Assembly: GCA_050116035.1 (NCBI GenBank)
Contig: JASFPJ010000106.1
Coordinates: 1-9,933 of the forward strand
Direction of reading: 5' to 3'
DNA: 9,933 nucleotides
Source: SOIA01 sp050116035
GTDB taxonomy: Bacteria > Acidobacteriota > Aminicenantia > Aminicenantales > Aminicenantaceae
Positions within the stretch are counted from its first letter, which is position 1; the number at the start of each line of letters is the position of its first letter. A program made the position numbers and the translations under genes. The notes under the pieces were generated by a model. That model made no database searches. It saw only the letters and a program-made list of their open reading frames with translations, and was not told the origin of the DNA. Shown piece by piece: positions 1-7,540 of the stretch.

Positions 1-939
1 CAGTTTCACTCCAGAAGAAAAAAGGATGAAAAGAGAAATAAAATTGTTATGACAGACCATGATTTCCCCTCGGTCATTTATGCAATCTCAAAAATATCTG
101 AGGTTATGGGATGGACAGTCAAATTGTTGAACAGTCATGGGGAACCAGGGATGGATGCGGAGAAAATTATTAATGCCATTGATGACAGCACTCTTTTTGT
201 GGCCACCTCTCACGTCTACTTCAAATCCGCGTACATTCAGGATATCCAACGGATTGCAGCCAGAGCCCGTGATGCTGGAGCCTTGTCTCTTATTGATGGG
301 TATCATGCTCCCGGAACGATTTCAGTGGATGTCAAGGAGCTCGGTGTTGATTTTTATGTAGGAGGCTGTTTGAAATGGCTCTGTGGCGGGCCGGGAAACG
401 CCTTTCTCTATGTCCGACCGGAGATGGCCGAAAAGCTTCAACCTCATCTCACCGGCTGGTTTGCCCACAGAGAGCCTTTCCTCTTTGCTCAAGATATGGA
501 ATTCACTCAAGGCAGCTACAGGTTCATGTCGGGGACTCCTCCTGTTCCCTCGCTGTATACGGCTCAGGCAGGTCTGGACATAATCAAGGAAGTCGGAATT
601 TCCGGAATAAGAGAAAAATCATTGGTTCTGACTGATTCGATCATCAAAAAAGCAAAGGAAAAAGGATTCCACCTGTATACTCCCGAGGAAGCGCATATTC
701 GAGGAGGAGCGGTTTCCTTCGGACTGCCGCATGCTTTGACTGTCAAGCTGGCTCTCGAGGAGAGGGGGATTAAAGTGGACTTCCGAAAGGGTGAGGGAAA
801 GGAACCGGATATCATAAGGGTCGGCCCCCATTTTTACTCAAAAATGGAGGAAGTTGAGATTCTCTTCCAGGAAATCGAAGCCATATATTCTTCAGGAGAA
901 TATAAAAAATTTAAAGGCCACATCCGGCATGTGACTTAA
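1..939 (+). CDS. class V aminotransferase / kynureninase-like PLP enzyme, 5'-truncated
   Basis: The reading frame is open from base 1, so the start and N-terminal part lie outside the window; 312 residues are visible. The first in-frame ATG (49) falls inside a conserved stretch (KIVMTDHDFPSVIYAI), so it is not the true start. An Asp in LIDGYH (codon 295-297) would bind the PLP ring nitrogen. The Lys of GGCLKWLCGGPG (codon 373-375) would form the Schiff base, and this Lys followed by GGPG is typical of kynureninase and related fold-type I class V enzymes. SGTPPVPSLY and the C-terminal DIIRVGPHFYSKMEEVE also match the family. The substrate is not readable: kynurenine hydrolysis, cysteine desulfuration or another PLP reaction on an amino acid are all possible. 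No partner gene follows; the next gene has its own promoter after 244 bp. The family call is strong and the exact activity weak. Confidence 0.88.
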   Translation, partial: QFHSRRKKDEKRNKIVMTDHDFPSVIYAISKISEVMGWTVKLLNSHGEPGMDAEKIINAIDDSTLFVATSHVYFKSAYIQDIQRIAARARDAGALSLIDGYHAPGTISVDVKELGVDFYVGGCLKWLCGGPGNAFLYVRPEMAEKLQPHLTGWFAHREPFLFAQDMEFTQGSYRFMSGTPPVPSLYTAQAGLDIIKEVGISGIREKSLVLTDSIIKKAKEKGFHLYTPEEAHIRGGAVSFGLPHALTVKLALEERGIKVDFRKGEGKEPDIIRVGPHFYSKMEEVEILFQEIEAIYSSGEYKKFKGHIRHVT

Positions 940-979
940 TACACAGGGGACCATATTTTTTGAACTCTTATCGTATGAA

Positions 980-1103
980 TCAGGCCTTGGGAGTTGGAAG
1001 ATTGGGGGCAGGCTTTTACCCGGACAGCTAGATTAAGCCTTAGTTTTTGTCATAATGCATCAATCCTGTTAAAGCCTGATCCCAAACAAGATTCTTGGCC
1101 TGA
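980..1103 (+). repeat. long imperfect inverted repeat in the 939-1184 spacer
   Basis: Positions 1002-1016 pair with 1071-1085 at 14 of 15 positions, counting one G-U wobble and with one G/A mismatch. The core is CAGGCTTT (1009-1016) against AAAGCCTG (1071-1078), extended by TTGGG against CCCAA. An outer pair, TCAGGCC (980-986) with GGCCTGA (1097-1103), can close the whole element. Inside the loop, AAGCCT (1035-1040) competes for AGGCTT (1010-1015) and is followed by five T. The DNA could therefore encode a structured transcript 3' end, an attenuator-like switch, or a small non-coding repeat or MITE remnant. No tRNA or known riboswitch core was recognised. Outside this element the spacer holds only the promoter at 1132-1160. 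Confidence 0.4.
1010..1048 (+). terminator. weak terminator candidate after the class V enzyme
   Basis: A six-base stem AGGCTT/AAGCCT (1010-1015 and 1035-1040) with a 19-nt loop is followed by TAG and five T (1044-1048). The long loop and the three-base gap before the T run make it poor as an intrinsic terminator. It excludes the longer 1002-1016/1071-1085 pairing, so the two folds compete. Confidence 0.22.
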
Positions 1104-1131
1104 CATCATTATTGTTCGGGATTAGCGCTTG

Positions 1132-1160
1132 TTTACAGTGAAGCCATTCTAATGTATATT
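1132..1160 (+). promoter_or_regulatory. sigma-70-type promoter for the radical SAM gene
   Basis: TTTACA (1132-1137) and TATATT (1155-1160) are separated by exactly 17 bp and lie just upstream of the ATG at 1184. The predicted transcript start is near 1167, giving a leader of about 17 nt that contains AGGG (1173-1176), seven bases before the ATG. Both boxes match consensus at five or more of six positions counting close variants. No experimental support is available. Confidence 0.5.
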
Positions 1161-1183
1161 GATATTATCGACAGGGTAGAGAA

Positions 1184-2218
1184 ATGAACAAGATTACCAG
1201 GCGAAATTTTATGAGCGAATCATTGATATTAATGGGGTCAGCTTTATTCTTCCCTTCAAAATCGATTCCTGGAATACCGCGGAATTTCTCTACCACTGCA
1301 CAAAGTTCAGGGATATACCCTTCCTATCTGGCCTTGGAGAAAAAAGGAGAACTGTCCAGGCGCGTGAAAGAATTGCAGTCGTTCTATGAAAGCTGTCAAC
1401 TCTGTCCTCGAGACTGCCGAGTCAACCGGTTGGAGGGTCAAACCGGAAAATGTCAAGCGACATCCAAGGTGAAGGTATCCAGTGCCCAAGCGCATTTTGG
1501 TGAAGAACGTCCGTTAGTGGGTCAAAGGGGTTCGGGAACAATATTTTTCTCTAACTGCGGATTGAGGTGCGTATTTTGCCAGAATTATCAAATTAGTATT
1601 GAAGGCGAAGGGATAGAGATATCCGATCAGCGTTTAGCAGAGACAATGGTCAAAGTTCAGAATATCGGATGCCACAATATCAATCTTGTGACTCCAACGC
1701 ATTATTTGCCCAATATTATAAATGCTGTCCAGATAGCAGCCCGAAAGGGTTTGCGGATTCCTCTGGTTTATAACACAAGCGGCTATGAAAAACTGGATAT
1801 CCTGCAGCTCCTGGATGGCATAGTGGATATCTATCTTCCGGACAGCAAGTATATGGATCCTGAACATGCGGCCAAGTATTCATCCGAAGCTTACAATTAT
1901 CCCTATTATGCCCAAATTGCACTCAAAGAGATATTCCGTCAGGTGGGAGACTTGGTTGTAGACAGTCGAGGAGTGGCTGTAAAAGGCCTCATCCTGAGGC
2001 ATTTGATAATGCCCAACAGGATAGGGGGCACAGAGAAATTTCTCAAATTTGTTGCCGAGGATCTTTCCAAGAACACTTACCTCAACCTCATGAGGCAGTA
2101 TCGGCCCGAGCATAAAGCATTCGATTATCCCGAGATCGCCCGGCGAATCAAGCGGAGTGAGTATGAGGAAGTACTAGACTGGGCTGAAAAATATGGTCTC
2201 AACCGCCTGGATAAGTGA
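1184..2218 (+). CDS. COG1313 (PflX-type) radical SAM protein with twin-arginine-like N-terminus
   Basis: The protein has 344 residues and resembles pyruvate formate-lyase-activating enzymes of the PflX/COG1313 group, whose target is unknown. The radical SAM cluster CGLRCVFCQNY gives Cys125, Cys129 and Cys132, which would hold a 4Fe-4S cluster and cleave S-adenosylmethionine. A second cysteine set, Cys71, Cys74, Cys78 and Cys90 (CQLCPRDCR...GKC), precedes it. GSGTIFFSNCGLRC, NINLVTPTHY, IPLVYNTSGYE, VDIYLPDSKY, LILRHLIMPN and MRQYRPEHKA are the conserved blocks of this group in order. The N-terminus MNKITRRNFMSES followed by a hydrophobic run (about 14-24) resembles a Tat signal, adding a roughly 45-residue extension before the family core. 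The ATG is set by the promoter, the AGGG site and the TRRNF motif. It appears to be monocistronic. Confidence 0.9.
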   Translation: MNKITRRNFMSESLILMGSALFFPSKSIPGIPRNFSTTAQSSGIYPSYLALEKKGELSRRVKELQSFYESCQLCPRDCRVNRLEGQTGKCQATSKVKVSSAQAHFGEERPLVGQRGSGTIFFSNCGLRCVFCQNYQISIEGEGIEISDQRLAETMVKVQNIGCHNINLVTPTHYLPNIINAVQIAARKGLRIPLVYNTSGYEKLDILQLLDGIVDIYLPDSKYMDPEHAAKYSSEAYNYPYYAQIALKEIFRQVGDLVVDSRGVAVKGLILRHLIMPNRIGGTEKFLKFVAEDLSKNTYLNLMRQYRPEHKAFDYPEIARRIKRSEYEEVLDWAEKYGLNRLDK

Positions 2219-2226
2219 TCCTAAAC

Positions 2227-2253
2227 TGAAATTTCCTGCAATTTTCATTTTTT
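2227..2253 (+). terminator. U-tract hairpin after the radical SAM gene
   Basis: TGAAATT (2227-2233) pairs with AATTTTCA (2240-2247) with one bulged base and a six-base loop. It is followed at once by six T (2248-2253). It starts nine bases after the stop codon. The stem is AT-rich, so termination may be partial. Confidence 0.38.
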
Positions 2254-2254
2254 G

Positions 2255-2263
2255 TGGTATAAT
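2255..2263 (+). promoter_or_regulatory. extended -10 promoter for the glycosidase gene
   Basis: TGGTATAAT (2255-2263) is a perfect extended -10 element (TGnTATAAT). No clear -35 box lies 16-18 bp upstream, which extended -10 promoters can tolerate. The predicted start is near 2270, leaving a leader of about 114 nt before the ATG at 2384. The promoter partly abuts the T tract of the preceding terminator. Confidence 0.5.
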
Positions 2264-2271
2264 GCCAGGAA

Positions 2272-2288
2272 GGGAAGCGGAGCTTCTC
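2272..2288 (+). promoter_or_regulatory. 5'-leader stem-loop
   Basis: GGGAAGC (2272-2278) pairs with GCTTCTC (2282-2288) across a GGA loop, with one G-U pair. If transcription starts near 2270, the hairpin sits at the very 5' end of the mRNA, where such stems can protect transcripts. The rest of the leader (2289-2383) shows no further clear structure. Confidence 0.3.
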
Positions 2289-2383
2289 ATTCGTCTAACA
2301 GGACAGAGAAACGTGTTGAATAAATCTGTGATATTCCTTAAATTACTCATAGGGATGGATTTTTAGTTGAGAAGATTGTTTCG

Positions 2384-4747
2384 ATGAGAACAAAAAGATA
2401 TTTCCTCCTTTTTTTCCTTTCGCTTTTTCTTTTGACTAGTGGGCTCTACCCTGAAATCGAGTATCCGTGGAAAAACATCTATATTGGCGCATTGGAAGCA
2501 AGAGCGTGGAATGGCCTGGTTCTCTCTCCTCAAGAAAACAATGTATTTGCTTTTCGGTTTAGAGCGGAAAAAGAGGGAGAAATCGTGGATGGAAATGATA
2601 TTTACTATCTTATCTCTGAAGTCGGTCCTCATTCTCCCGACGGTCAGTATGCCAGGTTGAAACTCGATTTAAGCCTGCCATTTAACATGAGAGATGAGAC
2701 GCCTATCCTGATCAAGCCTCCTTCAAGCTCGGATACGTTTATTTTAGAGTGGTCTCGCCAGGATGAAAGGACCGTTGTCGGTCGAATCAGGGCTCCTGAG
2801 GGAATGATCATTCATCTTGTGCACTATTTTCCCTGGGATATTGGGGGAATGTATCGTGTGTTATCTGATGGACATGTCAGAGGAGAAAACACTGGATTCA
2901 GTGACTTTCAGTATTTACTCTGGACGGAACCCAAAGGAAATGTCACGACTGAATCCGAAGGGGAAGAAGTGGTTCTTTCTTTCTCGACGGACGACGATCA
3001 ATATATCTATTTTGTTGCTGGGGTGGGGGAAGAAGAAAATTCCATCAGCGATCAGATTAACCGCTTAAAAAGTAGAAGAACGATTGATTCTATTCTGGAA
3101 GAGGAAGAGAAGAGGTACATGAACAGAAGAGTGAAGGTGGAAGGGCTCTATGAGGGGGCAGCCAGAGCCATCTCCAATAATCTGTTCTGGACCACTCTCT
3201 ACCAGCCAGGACATAACAGGATTTATGCCCCATTGGGGCGAAACCGGATTTTGCCAACTCCTGAAGGAAATCCAGGACATTGGACAATATTCGAATGGGG
3301 ATCTTTTTTCAATGCGCTGGAAGCATCCATTGAGAGTTCAAAACATGCCAAAGAAATTATAAAAGCTGTGCTTGAAACTCAATATCCCAACGGAAACATC
3401 CCCAACTGGCGCGGCCGATTTGGTGGGACTCCTGACCGCTCTCAGCCTCCGATAGGATCATATGTCGTGTATAAACTGTTCCAGAGGCTGGGGGATGTAG
3501 ACCTGTTGAGCTATGCCTATCCTTACCTTGCGAGATGGCATGCATTCTGGAAAGAAGAAAATGCCAACGGTCAATCCCGCAGGGACGGTAATGGCGATGG
3601 CCTTCTAGAATGGGGGACAGATCCAGAGTATCTCCCTCAAATCGTTCCCTCCTGGCAGGAGAATGCCGAAGGGAAAAATAGAGCGACATGGGAATCAGGG
3701 GAAGATGATTTACCGAATTGGGATGAGGCTTCTTTTAATCAGGATACCGGAACATTGACTGTGAATAGTGTTAGCCTGAACAGCCTTTACACGCTGGATG
3801 CGTGGTGCCTTGCTCAGATTGCTGATATTCTGGATCGGAGGGAAGACTACGAACACTATCTTTCTGAATACGAGGAGATGAAAGATTTGATTAACACCGT
3901 GCTCTGGGATGATAAGGAAGGTTTCTATTTTGATCGTCATTGGGATGGAAGATTTTCATCAAAAAAAGCCGCCTCCAATTTTTATCCTCTTCTTGCCAGG
4001 ATTCCTGATAGAACGATGGCTTTGCAGATGAACAAGCATCTTCTCAATCCCAAAGAGTTTTGGGGAGACTTTGTCATCCCCACAATATCCCGAGACAATC
4101 CGGCCTTTAATAGAGATCATTTTTCCTGGAGAGGTGCCATCTGGTCTCCCACGAATTACCTCATCTATCAGGGGTTAAAAGCCTATCGATTGGATGCCGT
4201 GGCTTCGGAATTTGCCAAAAGAAGTTATGAGCTATTTCTCCGCACCTGGGAGAATTACCAACTTTGTCCTGAGAGTTTCGATGCGCGGACCGGAGCAGCC
4301 AGAGGACATGAGTTTCAAAGCTGGGGTCCCCTCTTCACTTTAATCGCTCTGGAAGAATATCTGGATTTTACTCCCTGGGAAGGATTCAGGTTTGGAATGA
4401 TCAATCCTGAAGAAAAAGGAAAGCTTTCAAGGATGTCCATTCAGGGCCGTCATTATGAGGTGGATGTTTCCCATGCCATGATCAGGCTTAAAGAAGAGGA
4501 TAGAGAGATTATAAGGACAAACGGAAGCGCTGTGTTCCGCCGGTTTCTGTATTCAGAGAATGAGATATCCTTTGAAATCAGCGCAATCGAGAGAAGGGAT
4601 ATCAGAGTTCAGTTTCTAGTCGAGGGGAAGTATCAGGTCTTGGTGGATGATGAATTGGTGAGTCTGCCGAAAGGGAGATCCTGTCGGATTAGAGTTCCCG
4701 AAGGTGACCATTTTGTGCTCCTCCAACTCCTGGAAAGAGTGGATTAG
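2384..4747 (+). CDS. secreted GH63-like alpha-glycosidase
   Basis: The protein has 787 residues. MRTKRYFLLFFLSLFLLTSG is a typical Sec signal peptide with no lipobox Cys, so export to the periplasm or outside is likely. Residues 25-240 look beta-rich, about 250-665 form the (alpha/alpha)6 barrel, and 675-787 form a C-terminal beta domain. Barrel motifs are those of GH63-type enzymes (YgjK, mannosylglycerate hydrolase): GNIPNWRG (337-344), DRSQPPIGSY (351-360), ESGEDDLPNWD (437-447) and PESFDARTG (629-637), followed by FQSWGPLF (644-651). By family analogy the acid is Asp441 (or Asp442) and the base Glu630. It should invert an alpha-glucosidic or mannosidic bond in a small oligosaccharide or glycoside; the substrate is not readable. 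A weak GAGAAGA site (2369-2375) precedes the ATG, and the signal peptide confirms this start. It has its own promoter and no sugar transporter beside it. Confidence 0.85.
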   Translation: MRTKRYFLLFFLSLFLLTSGLYPEIEYPWKNIYIGALEARAWNGLVLSPQENNVFAFRFRAEKEGEIVDGNDIYYLISEVGPHSPDGQYARLKLDLSLPFNMRDETPILIKPPSSSDTFILEWSRQDERTVVGRIRAPEGMIIHLVHYFPWDIGGMYRVLSDGHVRGENTGFSDFQYLLWTEPKGNVTTESEGEEVVLSFSTDDDQYIYFVAGVGEEENSISDQINRLKSRRTIDSILEEEEKRYMNRRVKVEGLYEGAARAISNNLFWTTLYQPGHNRIYAPLGRNRILPTPEGNPGHWTIFEWGSFFNALEASIESSKHAKEIIKAVLETQYPNGNIPNWRGRFGGTPDRSQPPIGSYVVYKLFQRLGDVDLLSYAYPYLARWHAFWKEENANGQSRRDGNGDGLLEWGTDPEYLPQIVPSWQENAEGKNRATWESGEDDLPNWDEASFNQDTGTLTVNSVSLNSLYTLDAWCLAQIADILDRREDYEHYLSEYEEMKDLINTVLWDDKEGFYFDRHWDGRFSSKKAASNFYPLLARIPDRTMALQMNKHLLNPKEFWGDFVIPTISRDNPAFNRDHFSWRGAIWSPTNYLIYQGLKAYRLDAVASEFAKRSYELFLRTWENYQLCPESFDARTGAARGHEFQSWGPLFTLIALEEYLDFTPWEGFRFGMINPEEKGKLSRMSIQGRHYEVDVSHAMIRLKEEDREIIRTNGSAVFRRFLYSENEISFEISAIERRDIRVQFLVEGKYQVLVDDELVSLPKGRSCRIRVPEGDHFVLLQLLERVD

Positions 4748-4973
4748 CTCAACCCCTATTCCCCGTATCCAACGTAAAAATCACAAATAAAATAATCTAA
4801 GTTGTTGTTATCTATAAAGATAGATGTTATTCAAGACATTGAAAATGAAACACACAAAGGGTGAAAGATAAAACGTTTAAGCCTTTGAATATGAGAGATG
4901 ACACCAAAGCATGATTATTAATAATTAATATTTTTGTCGTATATCAAAATTTATTTTTTTCTTAGTAAACATA

Positions 4974-4985
4974 AATGTTAACATT
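4974..4985. promoter_or_regulatory. 12-bp palindrome, operator candidate for the permease
   Basis: AATGTTAACATT is perfectly self-complementary. Its centre is 38 bp before the GTG at 5018, over or next to the probable promoter (TACAAT at 4990-4995). This is where a dimeric repressor would bind. The regulator is not in the window, so the role is inferred. Confidence 0.35.
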
Positions 4986-5009
4986 CAAGTACAATAGATA
5001 TAAGGGATT

Positions 5010-5015
5010 AAGGAG
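5010..5015 (+). promoter_or_regulatory. Shine-Dalgarno site unusually close to a GTG start
   Basis: AAGGAG (5010-5015) leaves only two bases before the GTG at 5018, shorter than the usual five to nine. A second purine run, AAGGGA (5002-5007), lies ten bases upstream of the GTG and may be the working site. Because MLKNYFKIAYRH is the conserved N-terminus of this permease group, the start itself is secure. Confidence 0.45.
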
Positions 5016-5017
5016 TC

Positions 5018-7384
5018 GTGCTTAAAAACTATTTCAAGATCGCTTACCGCCATATTTTAAGGACTAAACTGTTTTCGATAATTGACATCTTTGGTTTATC
5101 TCTGGCTATCGGGTGCAGCATAGTTGTATTCCTGTTTGTTGATTTTTGGGCGAGCATGGATTCTTTTCATAAAAATATAGATCAGATATTTTTAGTTGAA
5201 AATGTCATAAACAGAGATGGACAGATCAGCATCTGGGGAGATTCTCCTCTTCCTTTCGGACCTGCAGTCGAGAATGATTTTCCACAAATCATCCGCACTG
5301 TTCGAATTCAAACAAGGGGAGGTGTTGTTCAGTATGGAGACAAGATCTTCAATGAACGTTTTATGTTTGTGGATGAAGGCTTTTTCGACATGTTCACTTT
5401 CCCTTTGTTAGCCGGAAGCAAGGAGGCCCTACTCAATCAGAATACTCTATTCATGGATGAAGAGATGGCGTTGAAATATTTTGGAGATGAAAATCCTGTG
5501 GGAAAACAATTGACAATCAAGTTCGGTGATAAATACGTTGAAGATTTTTTTGTGGGTGCAGTTACAAAAAAACACCCGGAGAATTCAAGCATTCGGTTTA
5601 AGTTTCTTATCCCTTACAAGAAACAACGAGACCTGGGTTTAAAAGATTTCAACGACTGGAAACAATGGACGTGGGCGACTTTTGTCCAGGTGAGAAATCC
5701 CGCGGATATCCACACCATAAAAGAACAAATGCATCCCTATATCCAATTACAAAACGATGTCAATGAAGACTGGTCTGTCGAGGATTACATATTTGAACCT
5801 TTAACTGATCTCTCATTAAATTCGCATAAAATAAAAGGAGGGATTGGCTGGGGACCTCATCCTACCGAAATAATTGCCCTTTCAATCTTTGGGATATTCC
5901 TTCTCTTGTTGGCCTGCTTTAATTATATGAATATCGCTATTGTCTCAGGAACAAGGAGACTGAGAGAGATTGGGATTCGCAAAGTTCTCGGCAGCCGCAG
6001 GATTCATCTGATTACTCAATATATAGGTGAAAATACGTTGCTCTGCGTGTTTGCCCTGATTCTGGGAACAGGACTGGCCAAGCTGTTCTTCATCCCCTCG
6101 TTCAGCAACCTTTTTGATCTCCCGTTAAAATTAGATCTTTTGGGGAATATGCGCCTTTTAGCATTTCTTGTCTCGATGATTGCACTGACTTCACTGGGAG
6201 GGAGCGCTTATCCAGCGTTTTATGTATCCGGCTTCCAACCAGTAAATATACTTAGAGGAAAACAGAAGCCCAAAGGAAAGTCCTTGTTTACACGCATTCT
6301 GCTGACATTTCAATTTGCATTAACATTCATAACTGTTACCACCGCTGTTATTCTTGTCCAAAATGCCAGATACCAGAGAAATAGAGACTGGGGATATAAT
6401 CAGAATGGAGTCATTACCGTGCGTCTGGACGGCAAAAAACACTACACAATATTCAAGAATGAGGTCGATAAAAATCCCGATATACTTCAGGCCGCCGGGT
6501 CAATGATCCATATTGGAAGAGGCTGGGGCGGTGCAGTCGCAGAGATCGCTGGGACGAAATACGAGATCAAATGTCTGTTTGTGGGATACGATTATCTGGA
6601 GACTATGGGAATCAGGTTAAAACAAGGCCGTTTCTTCGATAGGAAATTCAGCACAGATTTGGACCAGTCAATAGTCATTAATAATAAATTCGCAGAGAGC
6701 ATGAATTGGGAGAACCCACTCGGGAAGACAGTTGTCATCGACAAAAAGACGTTTTTTGTCATAGGAGTCGTGGATGATTTTCATTACGCCTCTTTCCGCA
6801 CAAAAATAGAGCCTGCGATTTTTCGCATGGCCGCCGAAGACAGGTTTGGCTACCTCTCGGTCAGGGTAAAGGCAGATGTTGTGCCGCAAACAGCAGAATA
6901 CCTCAAAGAGACTTGGGCAAGATTGATACCGGATACTCCCTACAGAAGTTTTTTTCAGGACGAGGTATTCGAGTCGTACTTTAAAGACCAGAATAATATA
7001 ATCAGACTCTTTTCATTCACCGCAGGAATTACATTGATTATTGCCTGCATGGGATTATTCGGTCTGGTTTCTATCAGCATTGATAAGAGGATGAGAGAAA
7101 TCAGCATCCGCAAAGTGCTGGGAGCCACGATCGCCCATGTGGTCAGAATTGTGAATAAAGAATTTGTGACTGTACTGCTCGTCTCAACAGTTGTTGCATC
7201 GCCGCTGGGTTACTTGCTGTTGAAATCCCTGTTTGATTCCTATTATGAATACCACATACCGATCGCTCTACCGCCTTTTGTATTCACATTTGCGTTGATT
7301 GCCGTAACATCACTTATAACAATATCCTCACTCATCTACAAAGTGGTTGTTTCAAACCCGGTTGACATATTGCGGGAAGAATGA
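5018..7384 (+). CDS. MacB/FtsX-type ABC transporter permease (8 TM)
   Basis: The protein has 788 residues and is built from two similar halves, the layout of long FtsX-like/MacB permeases. TM1 is at about 19-42, followed by a large extracytoplasmic MacB_PCD domain (about 45-280). TM2-TM4 are at about 284-308, 338-358 and 376-400. The second half has TM5 (426-447), another extracytoplasmic domain (450-660), and TM6-TM8 (665-688, 716-738, 752-777). The cytoplasmic coupling motif after each first FtsX helix, REIGIRKVLGS (316-326) and REISIRKVLGA (693-703), is conserved twice, and the protein ends VDILREE. Such permeases use a separate ATPase and act in mechanotransmission, lipoprotein or peptide export. 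No ATPase, HlyD-like or outer-membrane partner is present, so it relies on subunits coded elsewhere. Its cargo is unknown. It starts with GTG. Confidence 0.92.
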   Translation: MLKNYFKIAYRHILRTKLFSIIDIFGLSLAIGCSIVVFLFVDFWASMDSFHKNIDQIFLVENVINRDGQISIWGDSPLPFGPAVENDFPQIIRTVRIQTRGGVVQYGDKIFNERFMFVDEGFFDMFTFPLLAGSKEALLNQNTLFMDEEMALKYFGDENPVGKQLTIKFGDKYVEDFFVGAVTKKHPENSSIRFKFLIPYKKQRDLGLKDFNDWKQWTWATFVQVRNPADIHTIKEQMHPYIQLQNDVNEDWSVEDYIFEPLTDLSLNSHKIKGGIGWGPHPTEIIALSIFGIFLLLLACFNYMNIAIVSGTRRLREIGIRKVLGSRRIHLITQYIGENTLLCVFALILGTGLAKLFFIPSFSNLFDLPLKLDLLGNMRLLAFLVSMIALTSLGGSAYPAFYVSGFQPVNILRGKQKPKGKSLFTRILLTFQFALTFITVTTAVILVQNARYQRNRDWGYNQNGVITVRLDGKKHYTIFKNEVDKNPDILQAAGSMIHIGRGWGGAVAEIAGTKYEIKCLFVGYDYLETMGIRLKQGRFFDRKFSTDLDQSIVINNKFAESMNWENPLGKTVVIDKKTFFVIGVVDDFHYASFRTKIEPAIFRMAAEDRFGYLSVRVKADVVPQTAEYLKETWARLIPDTPYRSFFQDEVFESYFKDQNNIIRLFSFTAGITLIIACMGLFGLVSISIDKRMREISIRKVLGATIAHVVRIVNKEFVTVLLVSTVVASPLGYLLLKSLFDSYYEYHIPIALPPFVFTFALIAVTSLITISSLIYKVVVSNPVDILREE

Positions 7385-7414
7385 AGACTTCGCCCGATTA
7401 AACTCAATAACACT

Positions 7415-7470
7415 ATCTCTCCCTAATGTTTTTTTTACTATTATTTACTCTGAAATGTTAGGGTAGAGAT
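7415..7470. repeat. inverted repeat between convergent genes
   Basis: ATCTCTCCCTAA (7415-7426) is matched by TTAGGG-T-AGAGAT (7458-7470), a 12-bp stem with one bulged T and a 31-nt loop that includes eight T (7429-7436). It lies just past the permease stop and before the ComA-family stop on the other strand. It may help end transcription from either side, but no U tract follows the stem, so it is not a classic terminator. A second small hairpin, CCATCC/GGATGG, is at 7472-7484. The remaining spacer to 7540 shows nothing else. Confidence 0.35.
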
Positions 7471-7540
7471 CCCATCCAGGATGGAACAGACGTCGCGCCA
7501 TCTTTTGGGGCAGTATCCGGTCTCAAAGGAAATTTTTTTA

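Larger units (their letters stand above)
4748..5017 (+). other. AT-rich spacer with two 12-bp palindromes
   Basis: No coding sequence, RNA gene or clear terminator is seen after the glycosidase stop. The spacer contains a perfect palindrome ATTATTAATAAT (4914-4925), which is less telling because it is pure AT. A second one at 4974-4985 is listed separately. There are also a short ATCTAT/ATAGAT hairpin (4810-4825) and AAACGTTT near 4871-4878. The permease promoter must lie here, but no hexamer pair with 16-18 bp spacing stands out; TACAAT (4990-4995) is the best -10 candidate. Confidence 0.5.

Noticed and set aside
3357..3689. 110-codon minus-strand open frame inside the glycosidase gene
   Set aside because: It lies wholly inside conserved GH63 coding sequence on the other strand and shows no family features.
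4810..4825. ATCTAT/ATAGAT hairpin after the glycosidase as a terminator
   Set aside because: The stem is six AT-rich pairs with no T run after it.
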